64,000 nucleotides of DNA from Fulvia fulva (lineage: Eukaryota; Ascomycota; Dothideomycetes; Mycosphaerellales; Mycosphaerellaceae), in the NCBI RefSeq assembly GCF_020509005.1, contig NC_063012.1, positions 11,222,001 to 11,286,000 of the forward strand. The letters are read 5' to 3'. Below the pieces are notes generated by a model that was not told the DNA's origin, did no database searches, and worked only from the letters and a program-made list of their open reading frames with translations. The position numbers were made by a program, and so were the translations under genes. Within the stretch, counting starts at the first letter, position 1, and every line of letters begins with the position of its first letter. Below, one piece after another: positions 11,427 through 23,012 of the stretch.

Positions 11427-12089
11427 ACGATGATATCTATCATGAACTGTTATGCTGAGTCTTTGTGATGTGATACAGATTATCGACGATCAGCTTCGAT
11501 TCACTCGGTCGACTTGTTGAGGACGATGTCGAGGAGTCAGGTGCGGTAGAGCAGAAAGGATATGCGAGGGAAGCGAGCACAAAGGATGGAGTTTGAGAGT
11601 GGACGATGTTGCACCACTGGTTGATGAGGGCATGCATTGCATTTTGCCTGCTTTTCTTTTACCTTTATACCCTAGTCGAGTGCGTTGTGTGCGAGGAATT
11701 GATGCTGTGTTGAAACGGTGCTTTGCAATTCTTCATATCTATGACCAAGTCTCGATTGAACAAAGAGAAGAGATTGCCAAGAATGGACAGCACATGTGAA
11801 AGTGACATTCCAGTCCCTTAATCAACGGCATCTGAAAGTCTCCACAATTTCCCTTGCGGCTCAAAGGCGCTCGTGGCTCAATGGCCGATCACGGGCGATT
11901 GCGTGCTCGACTTTTCTGCTGAGAAATTGGCCAGACACTGTTCGCCGCCTCTCGGAGCCGTCGCGAAAAGTGTTCGTCGTCCTTTAAGACTTTCAGCGAC
12001 AATATTGTCATTAGAAACACCCATTTGAAGGTGTTCCGAGCATATCCAAGGCCAAAAGACGTGCAAAGACGCACAATTGGCTACGAACC
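11427..12089. other. Intergenic region upstream of the sulfite reductase gene
   Basis: This is the 3' region of the low-complexity gene and the promoter of the MET10-type gene. Near 11,870 the string GTGGCTCAATGG resembles a Pol III A box, but no matching B box or clover-leaf arms could be built, so no RNA gene is called. Confidence 0.5.
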
Positions 12090-15000
12090 ATGCACAATCC
12101 CATCGCGCCAATCGCTGCGTCCGGGTCGTCGGCGATGCACTCGGACTCGAAGCAGGCGACGACGGCACCTTTTGGTCAGACTGTTGCTTTGAAGAGCATT
12201 TCTGGCCCGACGTATATTACGGCGCAGACTCTTGTGCAGCAGGTCGCGTATGCACTTAGCGATAAATTGTTCTCCTTCAGCCCGGAGACTTTCGACCTTG
12301 ATAAGGCTGCGATACGATGGAGTCAAGAGGGGAGCAGGAATGGATACGGCGATGTTACGGGCGTGCAGCAGCTGCAGACGAGGAGTGGTGCAGGAGCGTT
12401 GGCGTTGGGGTATATGTTCTCGCCGGACTTTGATCTGGCGAAACGAGCGGTGCCGCAGAGCATCATTGCTTCCGCTGGATCGCTGGATTTTCTGCGAGGG
12501 AGTCTCGATCAGTTGAGTCTCCTGTACGACGTCGCGAACCCCACGGCGTTGCAGGTTGCGGCTGTGGAGTATGAGGCTGGCAAGGGCTTTGTGACGGACT
12601 ATGTCAGCTCGCTGAATATTGCGGAAGAGCTGGGACTCGGGCTGGTGAGCAGTAAGAGCGCGTATGAGGTGCAGCATATGAGTCTGCTGGCGCTGTTGAT
12701 GAGCAATGCGCTCCCGGCTATTCATGCGTACGATGGGATTACGGTGGGGAGGGAGACGACGAGGGTTGTGGATGTGTTGGGCACGGAGGCGTTGAAGAGG
12801 ACGTATGATAGTGTGCTGGAGGTGGTGAGGGAGGATCTGGGGAGTAAGAGGTTCACGCATGAGGGCAAGATGAGTAAATTGCTGCTGGCTTTCAATGCGG
12901 AGTTGGGCACGGAGTACAAGGCGTTCGAATACCATGGACACGAGCAGGCGGATCATGTCCTGGTCGTCTTCGGCACGGTTGAGGGAAGCCTTACGGCGCA
13001 GGTTGCGGATGCGCTGGCTGAGCGGGGTGTCAAGGTTGGTGTGATCAATGTGAGGATCTACAGGCCTTTCATTGAGGAGGACTTCCTCCTGGCTCTACCA
13101 GCAAGCGCACAGCAGGTTACTGTCCTTGGACAGGTCAAGGGTCAGGCTGGTGTGCAGGATCACAGCGTTACGAGCAGTCTTTATGCGGATGTCCTGGCTG
13201 CTGTTAACTTTGGCAGTGTTTCTTCTGGGCGGGCACCGGCTGTGTACGATGTGAAGTACGCCCGCGAGACGGTGTGGACCGTGGCTAAGGTCGAGAATCT
13301 CCTCCGACGACTGGGTGCTAAGTCTGGCGATGCTATGGACATTGATTCGCCGCTGAACCTGACATCGAAGGATACCAAGCAGTACACCTTCTGGGATGTC
13401 GACGCCAGCAAGAGCGTCACGGCTCCCGTCTTGCTCGGACAACTACTTTCGGACGATAGCGCACAGAATGTGGCTGTTCGCACTGGTCACGACAACCTTG
13501 TGCAGGGAGGTGTTGTTCGAAGCGACATTCGCACATCGTCGAAGAGCATCGAGGCTCCGTACAGTGTCAAAGATGCCGATGTTGTCGTTGTTGGCAGTGA
13601 TAAGCTCCTGAAGGAGTACAATATCATCAGCAGCATCAAGGAGGGTGGTATCGTGCTGCTCAAGGCTGCTGGTTGGAAGGACGAAGATGCTGAGAAGAAG
13701 CTCTCGACGCCAGTGAGGAAGGCTATCGCTACCAAGCACCTTTCGCTATACGTTCTTGATCCTGCGAAGATCTCCAAGGTTGAGGAGGACAGTGAGCTGG
13801 AATCGTATCTGCTCCAGCTTGCTTTCCTCAAGCTGGCCAAGGCAGAGCTTTTCGAGTCTGGCTTGAAGAAGCTGAAGACGTCCGCTGCTGGCGACGTTCT
13901 GGACACTCTTTCACAGCAGCTCGAGGAGGCTCTCAAGCAAGTCGAGGTTCCAGAGCACTGGCTCACCGTTGAGCTCGAGGAGAACGAGGCCGTTCCAGAT
14001 ACCAAGGATCTCAACGTCAACAGCTACGCTTCGTTCGAAGACCTTGACGAAGATGTTCCGACTGAGCTGCACGACTGGAAGGTCGCTGCCAAGGGTCTTG
14101 CTTTCAAGGAGGCTTACGGCACGACTACTGCTCTCCGACCAGAACTCACTGTCAAGACTGCCGTTGCTACCGTCAAGGAGCACAGACGACTCACACCAGA
14201 GACCTACGACCGTAACATCTTCCACATCGAGTTCGATCTGGGTAACAGTGGTGTCAAGTACGAGATCGGTGAGGCTCTCGGCATTCACGCCGAGAACGAC
14301 AAGACTGAAGTCGAGACCTTCATCAAGTGGTACGGCCTCAACCCAGAGGAGATTGTCGAAGTTCCGTCTCGCGAGGATCCTTCTGTCTTCGAGAACCGCA
14401 CCGTCTACCAAGCGATGATGCAAAACGTCGACATCTTCGGTCGTCCACCAAAGCGTTTCTACGAGGCTCTCGCCGAGTTCGCCGACGATGACAAGGAGAA
14501 GACCGAACTGCTTCTCCTCGGTACCGGCGGCAACCAAGAAGCCCAGCAAGAATTCAAGCGCCGCGCCGAAGTCGACACCGTAACCTACGCTGATGTCCTC
14601 CTCGACTTCCCATCCGCACACCCCAGCTTCCACGAAATCGTCCGCATCGTCGCACCAATGAAACGCCGCGAGTACTCCATCGCCTCGTCTCAAAAGGTCA
14701 CACCCAACAGCGTCAGCCTCCTCATCGTCACCGTCAACTGGGTCGACCCCAAGGGCCGCGATCGCTTCGGTCAAGCCACCCGCTACCTCAACGGCTTGCC
14801 CGTCGGCGCCAAGGTCACCGTCTCCGTCAAGCCTTCCGTCATGAAGCTCCCACCAAAGACAACCCAACCCATCATTATGGCCGGTCTCGGCACAGGTCTC
14901 GCCCCCTTCCGCGCTTTCGTCCAGGAACGCGCATGGCAGCGCGACCAGGGTATGCCCATCGGCGACGTCTTCCTCTACATGGGCTCTCGCCACCAGCGGG

Positions 15001-15329
15001 AAGAATACCTCTACGGCGAAGAATGGGAGGCGTACCAAGATGCCGGCATTATCACGCTCCTCGGCTGCGCTTTCTCCCGTGATCAGCCGCAGAAAATTTA
15101 TATCCAGGACCGCATGCGTGAGACATTGTCGGATATCCGACGGACATATTTGAAGGAGGAGGGCGCGTTTTATCTTTGCGGGCCGACGTGGCCCGTGCCG
15201 GATGTGACGAATGTGTTGGAGGAGGCGGTGGAGGTGCAGGCGAAGGCTGAGGGGAGGAAGAAGGTTAGTGGTGCTAAGGAGATTGAGAGGTTGAAGGAGG
15301 AGTTGAGGTATGTCCTTGAGGTTTATTAG
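12090..15329 (+). CDS. MET10: Sulfite reductase (NADPH) flavoprotein alpha subunit, MET10 type
   Basis: This subunit passes electrons from NADPH through FAD to the haemoprotein subunit that reduces sulfite to sulfide in methionine and cysteine synthesis. The single exon encodes 1079 residues, the expected size for the yeast/fungal Met10 layout. The first roughly 400 residues are a pyruvate:ferredoxin-oxidoreductase-like gamma region. A linker follows, then a cytochrome P450 reductase-like FAD-binding domain with the R-x-Y-S motif (RREYSIASS, about residue 857). Next come the NADPH-binding motifs GLGTGLAPFRAF (about 931), the GSRHQREEYLYGEEW block and YLCGPTWPVPDV (about 1030). As in Met10, no separate flavodoxin (FMN) domain is evident. 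Codon third positions shift from G/T-rich to C-rich toward the 3' half. No introns are required. Confidence 0.95.
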   Translation: MHNPIAPIAASGSSAMHSDSKQATTAPFGQTVALKSISGPTYITAQTLVQQVAYALSDKLFSFSPETFDLDKAAIRWSQEGSRNGYGDVTGVQQLQTRSGAGALALGYMFSPDFDLAKRAVPQSIIASAGSLDFLRGSLDQLSLLYDVANPTALQVAAVEYEAGKGFVTDYVSSLNIAEELGLGLVSSKSAYEVQHMSLLALLMSNALPAIHAYDGITVGRETTRVVDVLGTEALKRTYDSVLEVVREDLGSKRFTHEGKMSKLLLAFNAELGTEYKAFEYHGHEQADHVLVVFGTVEGSLTAQVADALAERGVKVGVINVRIYRPFIEEDFLLALPASAQQVTVLGQVKGQAGVQDHSVTSSLYADVLAAVNFGSVSSGRAPAVYDVKYARETVWTVAKVENLLRRLGAKSGDAMDIDSPLNLTSKDTKQYTFWDVDASKSVTAPVLLGQLLSDDSAQNVAVRTGHDNLVQGGVVRSDIRTSSKSIEAPYSVKDADVVVVGSDKLLKEYNIISSIKEGGIVLLKAAGWKDEDAEKKLSTPVRKAIATKHLSLYVLDPAKISKVEEDSELESYLLQLAFLKLAKAELFESGLKKLKTSAAGDVLDTLSQQLEEALKQVEVPEHWLTVELEENEAVPDTKDLNVNSYASFEDLDEDVPTELHDWKVAAKGLAFKEAYGTTTALRPELTVKTAVATVKEHRRLTPETYDRNIFHIEFDLGNSGVKYEIGEALGIHAENDKTEVETFIKWYGLNPEEIVEVPSREDPSVFENRTVYQAMMQNVDIFGRPPKRFYEALAEFADDDKEKTELLLLGTGGNQEAQQEFKRRAEVDTVTYADVLLDFPSAHPSFHEIVRIVAPMKRREYSIASSQKVTPNSVSLLIVTVNWVDPKGRDRFGQATRYLNGLPVGAKVTVSVKPSVMKLPPKTTQPIIMAGLGTGLAPFRAFVQERAWQRDQGMPIGDVFLYMGSRHQREEYLYGEEWEAYQDAGIITLLGCAFSRDQPQKIYIQDRMRETLSDIRRTYLKEEGAFYLCGPTWPVPDVTNVLEEAVEVQAKAEGRKKVSGAKEIERLKEELRYVLEVY

Positions 15330-15708
15330 ACGGGTGTGGGAGTGTTGGAAAGCGGAGGGAGTTACATAGAGAAGGGTGATCAAATGAGATTTGTTTTGGA
15401 ACTTGTGGCCGCCTTTTTAAGGTGGGTCTTGGTGTGTGAGGTGAATACTCGTGTGCGGCTGGTTTGAGGTATGTAAAGAGGAATATCCGCCGCCGGTATG
15501 TACCTGGTCTGGAGAAATCAAGTGAACAAGGCCCGGTGGTTGCTACCATTATCTTCGCGGCCACGGTCGACCACAGTATGTTCAGGAGAAGCAAGCGTTG
15601 AGCCACACACTGGACTCAATTGCCTCTTAATCATCTGCCAGTGATTTGCAGCCTCCCCTCTCCTCATCCTCTTCCTTCTACCCCTCCCCGACGCTCTCTC
15701 TACCCTCC
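15330..15708. other. Intergenic region between convergent genes
   Basis: This lies between the MET10-type stop and the 3' end of the frameshifted small minus-strand gene. Nothing is recognised. Confidence 0.45.
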
Positions 15709-16081
15709 TCAAGCAATCCGCACAGCATCCTCATCCAGCAACCTCTCCACGGACAACTTCGCCCCCAACTTACCCATCTTACCACCCACCAGACCCCTCG
15801 AACTCGCCACCATCCTCCCAGGCCATGTCATCGTGTTGGCGGCCAGCTGCGCCTCAGAGACCTCGATCTTTTGCCGGCGAAAACAATCATCCATGGCATC
15901 CTTGACCGCTTGAGTGGAGTTTCGTAATGCTGCGGCGCGGTCCTCTGTGAGGCTCTGGAGTCGATTGGTGGAGATGGGAATGGCTTCGGTGCGGGTGAGG
16001 CGGGATGCGGGATGCGCGCGGGAGGCCTGGTTCGCGGAGTACTTTGATGGAGGGGTCGAAGGTGAAGTCGCGAGATGGCAT
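15709..16081 (-). pseudogene. Small fungal gene broken by a 7-bp tandem duplication (frameshift)
   Basis: Two minus-strand frames fit together as one small protein. The first runs from ATG at 16081 (MPSRDFTFDPSIKVLREPGL...). The second carries TRTEAIPISTNRLQSLTED and then DDCFRRQKIEVSEAQLAANT down to the TGA at 15709-15711. They meet at a perfect tandem duplication of CGGGATG (16001-16007 and 16008-16014). With one unit counted, the frame runs unbroken for 121 residues; with both, it shifts. The second half is predicted helical and Gly/Lys-rich near GGKMGKLGAKL. I do not know the family. It may be a true recent mutation, an assembly slip, or (less likely) two unrelated frames. Confidence 0.55.
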
Positions 16082-16114
16082 GGTGGAGTGGGAGGGTCTT
16101 GGGTGGTGGTGTGC

Positions 16115-17087
16115 TTAGTGTCCGGTGGTGATGGTGGTGGTTGCGACGCTGAGGTCGAGGTTTGTGTGTAAGTGTGAGTGCGAAGTCGGGATTGTATAGA
16201 CGGCGGGTGTTACGGAGAGCATGGGATGCAGTGAATGGACGTGGCTTCGAGCTTCAATGTGGCTGCTACTAACAGGAGCGAACAGAAGCGATCTTGTCCC
16301 AGTCCAGGCGTTCACTCGGACGTGCAGAAGGATGCATACGGCCGCAATGCCACACGTCTGAAGATGACGACGAGGAAGGAGGTTGTATTGAGCTGTTCTT
16401 CTTGTATCTGCGAGTCTTCGCCCACTTGGACTGTCGTGGTCGACAGGAGTACATCTCCTCGGTCTCTCACCGAGCCCGCGAGGCAGTACATGGTTGATGA
16501 TGAGCCAGCCATCCCATAAGTCATCTCCGTCGACCTCCAAGCACAGGTTTAGGCAACAGCGAAGTTCCCCTCTCTCATCCTTAGGACAATTGAACCCATT
16601 AACCATCGGATAGCACACCTCCAACTCCTCATTCATCCCACTCACATCCTTGCTTCCCAGCAGACAAAAGTACAGGCGCGTGTAATCCTCATTACCATCA
16701 CCGCTCTCGCCGGTGCATTCCCAGGTGTAGTGGTTGAGACGGCCGTCGGTGCCCTAGATCATCAGTCAGCCACCGTCTCGAGAATTTGTATTTGTGGAAA
16801 GGAGGACTCACGGAATCAACGTGGTCGTGGACGCCGTCGCAGCCCTTGCCGTCGTCGAAGATCGCGCCGATGGTGATGGTGTAGCAGACGCGGACTGTGT
16901 TGCCGACGCCGTGCTTGGCTGCGAGGCAGTTCTGGGTGTTCGGGGCTGGGACGAGAAGGCGGGAGGATGATGTCGAAGTTTTTGAGTTGAGGGTGGCTAG
17001 GACATCTGGGTTTGGGTCGAGTGTTGTTGGTGCTCCGACAGTGGTGGCGATGAGGAGGACGAGAGTGGTGAGGAAGGCGAACAGCAT
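16115..17087 (-). CDS. Small cysteine-rich secreted protein, effector-like; 3' end uncertain
   Basis: Exon 1 (16812-17087) begins with a signal peptide (MLFAFLTTLVLLIATTVGAP). A 58-nt intron (16754-16811, GTGAGT...ATCTAG, phase 0) leads to exon 2. The mature part has paired cysteines (NCLAAKHG, RVCYTI, GKGCDG, WECTGE, YFCLLG, EVCYPM, FNCPK, RCCLNLCLE), suggesting a disulfide-stabilised extracellular fold. The exon 2 frame stays open to 16115, giving about 304 residues. However, past LCLEV the content looks non-coding and reaches within 34 bp of the next gene, so a second intron or earlier end is likely. An alternative frame ending near 16312 is one possibility. I recognise no family. Secretion is well supported; an effector role is only inference. 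Confidence 0.6.
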
Positions 17088-17950
17088 GGTGGCGGTGAGG
17101 GTGGTGTTTGCCGATTGGTTGGGGGGTTGGTGGTGGGTTTCGAGGTTGTGATTTCGGGCGGTTGGTAGTATACGCTGGAGGTACAAACTTAGTCATTGGT
17201 GTGGATGTCGAGGTTGCCTTCTTCAGTAGTTGGTAGTGTTTCTTAGGAGTGTCACTTTGGTGGTTGTTATACTGTTACCGTTCGTCGAGCTGGTGTATAA
17301 AATAGACGAAAAGTCTCATCAAGCTCGCTCATGCTCCATTCCAGGTTTGTCCTGCACGTGCAGTCATAATGAGCAGCATCTGATAGCACCGGCCCATCTC
17401 AGTCGCTGAAGTAACAACGTTGACCGATGGAGTCCAGCTCACACTCTCAATCACCATGTGCAAATGTTATCTTCAGCGGCATTCACGTGTACTCAACACG
17501 TTCAGCAGCTGTCACTGTCGAATGCAACGTGCTGGGTGCTTGCATTGACAGATCGGATGCCTTGGTGTTTGCTCGGGAGGACATTTGGAATGGGGCTTTG
17601 GCGTCGCACAGAGGACAGTCGCGATGCTCTAGGCATCTGATTGATGAAGTATGTGGAAACTGCCCGGGAGCGGAGGGCGGGAGGATATATGGTCCACGGC
17701 CTGTTTGCTGCACTAAGTCAGCAAAGCCATGTCTCTTTGTTCAGCCGGATATCAGGAAGTCGAGGGATATTGTGCTTTGAAGCGTTCAGCCGTTATTAAG
17801 CAAGTATATACAAGAACTCAACTCATCGTCAAACTCGATTGGTATCTCATCACCCATGAATCGTCCAGATCCCCACCAGAAAATGCCATCACAAAACGCC
17901 ATGCCATGCAATATACTCCCCACCCATCCCTCCCATCCCTTCACTGTACT
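17088..17950. other. Intergenic region, nothing recognised
   Basis: This is the promoter of the secreted-protein gene and the downstream side of the transporter gene. A short inverted tract and TATA-like TATAAAATAG near 17,294 occur, but no further gene is supported. Confidence 0.45.
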
Positions 17951-19638
17951 CTACATCTTAAGCTTATAGCTATGATCCACAGTCTCCACATGCGCACCAC
18001 TGATACTCGACGACCGAATGCGCTCGCCATTCTTCTCAGTGTTGATATTGTACCCTCCAGTGACGGTGTTGAGACGTGCGCCGCCAAGGCTAGAGTTGCG
18101 GATCGCCTCTGCGTCAGCGACAGAGAGCTTGCGCTCGTCGTAGTGGACTGTCTGGACGACTCCACCGAGGGCACCGCCTTCGAGGGAGGCGGCGACGATG
18201 TTCTCGCCCTTGACGCGGAGGAAGTGGTAGCCGTGTTGAACCCAAGAGACGGCGGCGAACATCAGAACAACGATGAAGCCGACCATGGGGACGAGGTAGG
18301 AGATTTTGGTGGAGGCGGCGTCGGCGATGGCGCCCTGGATTGGAGGGAAGACAGCTCCGCCAGAGACTCCCATAACCAGGATACCGGCTCCGCGACGAGT
18401 GTTCTTGCCAAGGTTGGCAGTTCCGAGGGTGAAGATAGTTGGGTACATCGGCGCCATGAAGAAGAAGATGGTGATAAGAACACCAACACCAGCATTGCCA
18501 GTACCGTTGGAGACGTACGCAGTCAGAGCGATAGCGCAGCAAGCGTACACTGTCAGGATGAAGTTGGACTCGAAGACGGTGGCCAAAGCGGTAGCCACGA
18601 ATCGACCAACGGTGAAGACGATCAGCGCATATGACAGCATGTTGGAAGCCTGGGCAGTGGTGTAGGTAGCAGCCTCGGTAGCGTAGTTGATGAAGAAAGT
18701 CGCACAAGTGACCTGAGCACCGACATAGGCGAACTGGGCGATAAAGCCGAAGATCATCGTGTACTCCTTGTAAAGTGGTCGCTGGGCGAAGGTGTTGCCA
18801 TACTGGTCGATACCGAGCTCTTCGGAATCAGCTGCAACGATAGATGCGGAGCGGACCTTGGCCTCGGCGACTTCTGGGAGCTTGCTGAAGAAGAACAGGA
18901 TACCGACGGCGGCACCTGCGCAAGCTACAGCGAGGTAGACGTACTGGACGTTTGTGAGGGAGTTCTGGTTCTCGCCGGAGAAGAAAGCCTTGGATGCGAT
19001 CAGTGGTCCAATGAAGGAAGCGACGCCATTCCACGATTGACAGAACTGAAGCCTGGCAGATGCCGTGGCAGGGTGTCCGATGACGACAGCGTAGCTGTTG
19101 GCGGAGGTTTCAAGAGTTGCAAGACCGCAAGCGATGACCCAGGTGCAGACCAGGAAGCCGCCGAAAGCTGCCTTCTCATTCGATGGCGATGAAAAATGTG
19201 CAGTGGGCCAGAACATGATGGCGCCGAGAGAGTAGAGGCAGAGTCCCATGATGATCGTGAAGCGGTAGCCTCTGCGCTTCAGGACCTCAGCGGCGATCGG
19301 CGAGAAGACGAGGTAACCGCCACCGAAGTACATGACCTGGAGACCGGTAGATTCGAGACGGGTGACGCCGAGGACCGTTTGGAAGTGCTTGTTCAGGACC
19401 TATGGTATGTTAGCCGAAATGTCTCCAAGTGTGGGCGGCAGGAGCGATGAGCGTCCCGAGTCGCGGGCGTCTCGTCAAAGCTTCTGTACCCGATCTTACT
19501 TACATCGAGGAGACCGTAGGAGAAGCCCCAGAGGAAGAAGAGCGAGATGACCAGACAGAGAGGGTAGATCAATTTCTTGCCGGTGAGGTAACCCCCAGCA
19601 ACGCCAGGGGCATCTGTGGGCATGCCACCGCCTGCCAT
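17951..19638 (-). CDS. Major facilitator superfamily sugar transporter, FucP / glucose-galactose type
   Basis: A polytopic plasma-membrane protein of 527 residues. Exon 1 (19504-19638) encodes a short cytoplasmic lead and the first helix (KKLIYPLCLVISLFFLWGFS). A 104-nt intron (19400-19503, GTAAGT...CATAG, phase 0) joins exon 2 (17951-19399), which begins VLNKHFQ. The FHS/FucP group is suggested by the helix 1-2 pattern LFFLWGFSYGLLDVLNKHFQ, the Y-F-GGGYLVFSP helix, the GLATLETSANSYAVVIG segment and QFCQSWNGVAS. About twelve hydrophobic helices are seen, then a polar cytoplasmic tail of roughly 75 residues. Family members import fucose, glucose or galactose with protons; the substrate here is not known. 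Confidence 0.9.
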
Positions 19639-21206
19639 TGTAGTGAGTGGGTTGTGATGTTGTCGTGGGGTAGCGGTATAGTAATGTCGATGGTTGTTGC
19701 AAGGAGCGGGTAATGGACGTCCGGTATCGTTCGATCACAGGCAAACGATGCTGGGATTGCAAGAGAGAGACCTGATTGTATCGGTAATGAAAGACCGACT
19801 ATGAACAAGCTCGTTGGTTGGCTGTTTGTGCTGGATGATGAGCAATATCATGATGGAAGGACAACCACATCTTATACCAAACTCACTCACCTCGCTATAC
19901 CGCGCTCCAAGACCACCATTCCCACTTACCATCGTGAAGTCCACCGTTCAGGCAAGTCTACTACGCAGTAAGTTCACGCTACTGCAATCGTAGCTCCTCC
20001 TTGGCAGGCGGGAAGTCTGCAGCTAGTCGGTGAAGTTTGGAGTCGAGGCTGCTTTTCCAGAATCACAATCGGCCCGTCACTTTGCTGTGAATGCGTCTCC
20101 ATAGGTTCAAGGTCGTGCTCAATCTCCATGGGGCTCCGCGCATAGGGCCGTGGCGTTCGCATGGCTAGGGTGATAGTTTTGCCTGATGGCATGAACTCGA
20201 TGCCGGTGGGTGGGTGCACAGCAGCGAGTGGAGTTCGAGAAGAAGTCGCAAAGAAGAGATCTTCGCAATCTGGTTATCTTCAACCCGTAGATCTCGTCCT
20301 GTCCATTCGTGCTCACATCACATACAGACACCATACCCCTCTCCTCTGCCGCATCTCGTAGCCAAGACCACATCACCTGAGACTGTACCGTGTGTACTTC
20401 TTCCCGGGAGAAGTGGTGATGCTCGCCAACAGGACTCTCCCACAAAGCCTGCAGTTGCCGTCGCCATCGCCCGGTAACCCAAGCCGCGCTAGAAGCGCAC
20501 TAGAACAGCGGCAACAACGGCTACCGTTCTACAGCGCCTGAAAGGTTTCGTCTTCGGTCCTTCTCTACTTCGCCAGCCATCACCACCACCGCCACCACCG
20601 CCTCGCACGCTGTGATTGGGTGTTTTTCGACTGCACGTCAAGCAGCACTGCAGCCCTCTCGGTGGTATGACCGCCACATCTCATCATCGTTGAGCTTTCG
20701 CCTCACGCGACTGCACGTTTGGACTTGATGCCCGGTCATGCAGTGCGTGATCTGTGCGTCGGGACGTGCTCTGGACTATGGTGTGTGAAGGGATGAGGTG
20801 GATGAGGTGATTGTGGGTGAGAGGCTTGTTGGTTGTGCGAAGTGGCATGGGGCCAAGGCGCTCAACATGTATCATGGCGTGCACGAGGCCGTGAGGGACT
20901 TTCCTCAATGCTATGGATGATCTGTGAAGGGCGTGAGATGGGCGTGGAGATTGTGGGAGCGTGGTTGCGATGGGAGCGCTCCACTGCCATCCCTCCCATC
21001 CCCAAGATTTCCCCTCATCTCCAAGCTCAACAACCCTGCGTCCATGATCTTCGAGATCTCCATGCCTGGCCATCTTCCGAGCATCGGCCGCAAGCCATAA
21101 GAGGTCTCGACGCATGTACGGTTGCATTGGCAGCATCATCGAAGAGAGACAGCGTACTGACTCGACACTGTGTCCAGACGCCATCGAGCCGCAAGACCTA
21201 AATCGA
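19639..21206. other. 1.6-kb intergenic region, nothing recognised
   Basis: This is the promoter of the transporter gene and the 3' side of the WD-repeat gene. Several overlapping frames exist on both strands, but none has a recognisable domain, signal or splice-supported continuation. A CACCACC-type short repeat lies near 20,580-20,600. Confidence 0.45.
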
Positions 21207-22634
21207 TCACACTTTCCACAAAATGAGCTTCTGATCAAACCCACCACTCACCAAAATCTCCCTCTCCCCATCCGCATCCTTAACGACTCCAGCACACAGA
21301 CACCGCACTTTCGAGCCCGCTTCATGACCCTGGAGCGTAGCGATCACCTTACCTGTGCTGGCTTCGATGCCTCTCACCGCACCATCGTCACCATTGATCC
21401 ACACTCCACTGCCGTCAGGTCTCCAAGCTACCGCGGGAGTTGAGTATGCCGTCTGCGGCGCGTGTGTTGTGCAGTGGATGAGGATCACTGCTGCCTCCCG
21501 GTCTGCTGTGGCCAGTGCTGCTCTTGCTTGTGATGCTTGGGTCTCGGTCGCTGGGCCGTCGTCGAGGAGTGATGTTCGCAATAGTTGGGCTGGGATGACT
21601 GTGTCGGCGGTCCAGGGCGGGAAGAGCAGCTTCACGATGAGCAACTTCATCGAAGGAACTGTGGACGTGCCCACTGCTACCAGAGATGGATCTGTCGGGC
21701 ATAGCTCCATCGAGGATGGTGTGAAGGCAACCCAAGCATTCGAATGCGGTGCAAGATTCTGCTTTCCCAGCAGTCGTGGCTCATCTTCGACGCTGTAGTA
21801 GAAGATGAAGCTGGAGTCTGTCCGTCCTACCAGTAGCACTGGCCTGCCATTATCAGGATGTCGAACGAATAGCATCGCCTCCGGCTTGGTGGGCAAGGTG
21901 ATCGTTGCCTTTGGCTCTCCTAAAGTGATGTCTGTCGGTCTGTAGATCAGGATCTTGCCATCCCAACCCGCTGTGGCGACAATGGTGTCGTCTGTGCCTT
22001 CCTGGTAGACAGCGACTTTGACCACGTACTTGAGATGGTCCCGTCGCTTCTCGATGACTTGGCCTTTGAGGTCGCTGACGTGGAGTTGGCCGGACATGGA
22101 TGAGGTTAAGAGGTGGCTCCTACCGAGTGCTGTGCATGACAGTACGGGCGAGTCGTGCATGCCGACAAGTGAAGACTGCAATTCGCCTGATCCATCTAGA
22201 AGATGCAGTCTTCTGTCTGCTGTCGATGCCAACAGGATAGGCTGAGCGGACTCGTCGCCATCTACAAGATGCTCGATCCGAGCACTCAGGATATTCGACG
22301 TGGTTGGCAAACTAGCTACTTCAACAGCATTTGAAGGAGCTGGAGACGTCCAGCCGGTATTGTTAGTCCCATCATCGACACCCAACTTCTCGAATTGGAC
22401 TGAGATATCAAATGTCTTCTTCTCCTCTAGCAGTGTTTCGAGCGTGAGATCTCCCTTGCTCACATTGCCCGAGTCGTATGGCAAGCCGACTTCCTGTATG
22501 AAGGCTTCGAATGTCTAGATCTTGTCAGATGTCAGTGATCATTTCTCGAGATGAGTTCAAGTGCGTACCTCGTTGTAGTTGTTGGCCTTCAGGTATCTCG
22601 CCACTATCAGTGCTGGTGAGTCTGCGGCTGGCAT
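21207..22634 (-). CDS. LisH and WD40-repeat protein, unknown cellular role
   Basis: Exon 1 (22569-22634) and exon 2 (21207-22514) are joined across a 54-nt intron (GTACGC...ATCTAG, phase 0) to give 457 residues. The junction completes a LisH-like dimerisation motif (about residues 7-33: ALIVARYLKANNYNE then TFEAFIQEVGLP). The rest is built of WD40-type blades, e.g. the SADRRLHLLDGS-like unit, VSDLKGQVIE, VATAGWDGKILIYRP and a final GFDQKLILWKV. LisH plus WD40 proteins usually act as scaffolds in larger complexes; no specific partner can be named. The start codon lies 378 bp from the divergent Smr gene. Confidence 0.82.
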
Positions 22635-23012
22635 GTTCACCGGGTGGATTTCAGTCGTCGACTTCTGACTCCGATAGCCTCCAGTGCTTCAGAAGTGATG
22701 TTGTAATGTGGTTGATATTTGGTTGATCACTTGATGAGGAAACTGACATCGCCGTCGATACCCGAAATGGTTTCGACTTTTGCCGGGGAGCGTGGTGGTG
22801 GGTCCCGAATCTCGAGTCTCTCTGGCCCTCAAAGCGTCATTGTTTCGCTATATATCTTTCTCGACACTGCTGCACATCCCACCTACAGACATCTACACCG
22901 CATATGCTCGCAATACGAACTCGGCTCGATGTACTCAATGGTTGGCGCTATCCGACCAGCATAATGGCAACGCGAAAGCCAGGCTCCAAGACTTTCTATC
23001 AAGATATCGAAG
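22635..23012. promoter_or_regulatory. Bidirectional promoter region between the LisH/WD40 and Smr genes
   Basis: These 378 bp separate the two divergent start codons. No TATA box or known binding site stands out; the A+T-rich TATATATC near 22,848 is the only TATA-like element. Confidence 0.45.

Noticed and set aside
11870..11945. Possible tRNA or family 2 element (GTGGCTCAATGG)
   Set aside because: The A-box-like string has no matching B box, arms or T-run terminator, and the ends do not pair well.
13911..15383. Long open frames antisense to the MET10-type gene
   Set aside because: They are codon-bias shadows of a well-supported gene.
20684..21247. 187-codon minus-strand frame downstream of the WD-repeat gene
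   Set aside because: Overlaps the 3' end of the WD-repeat gene and has low-complexity, non-protein-like content.
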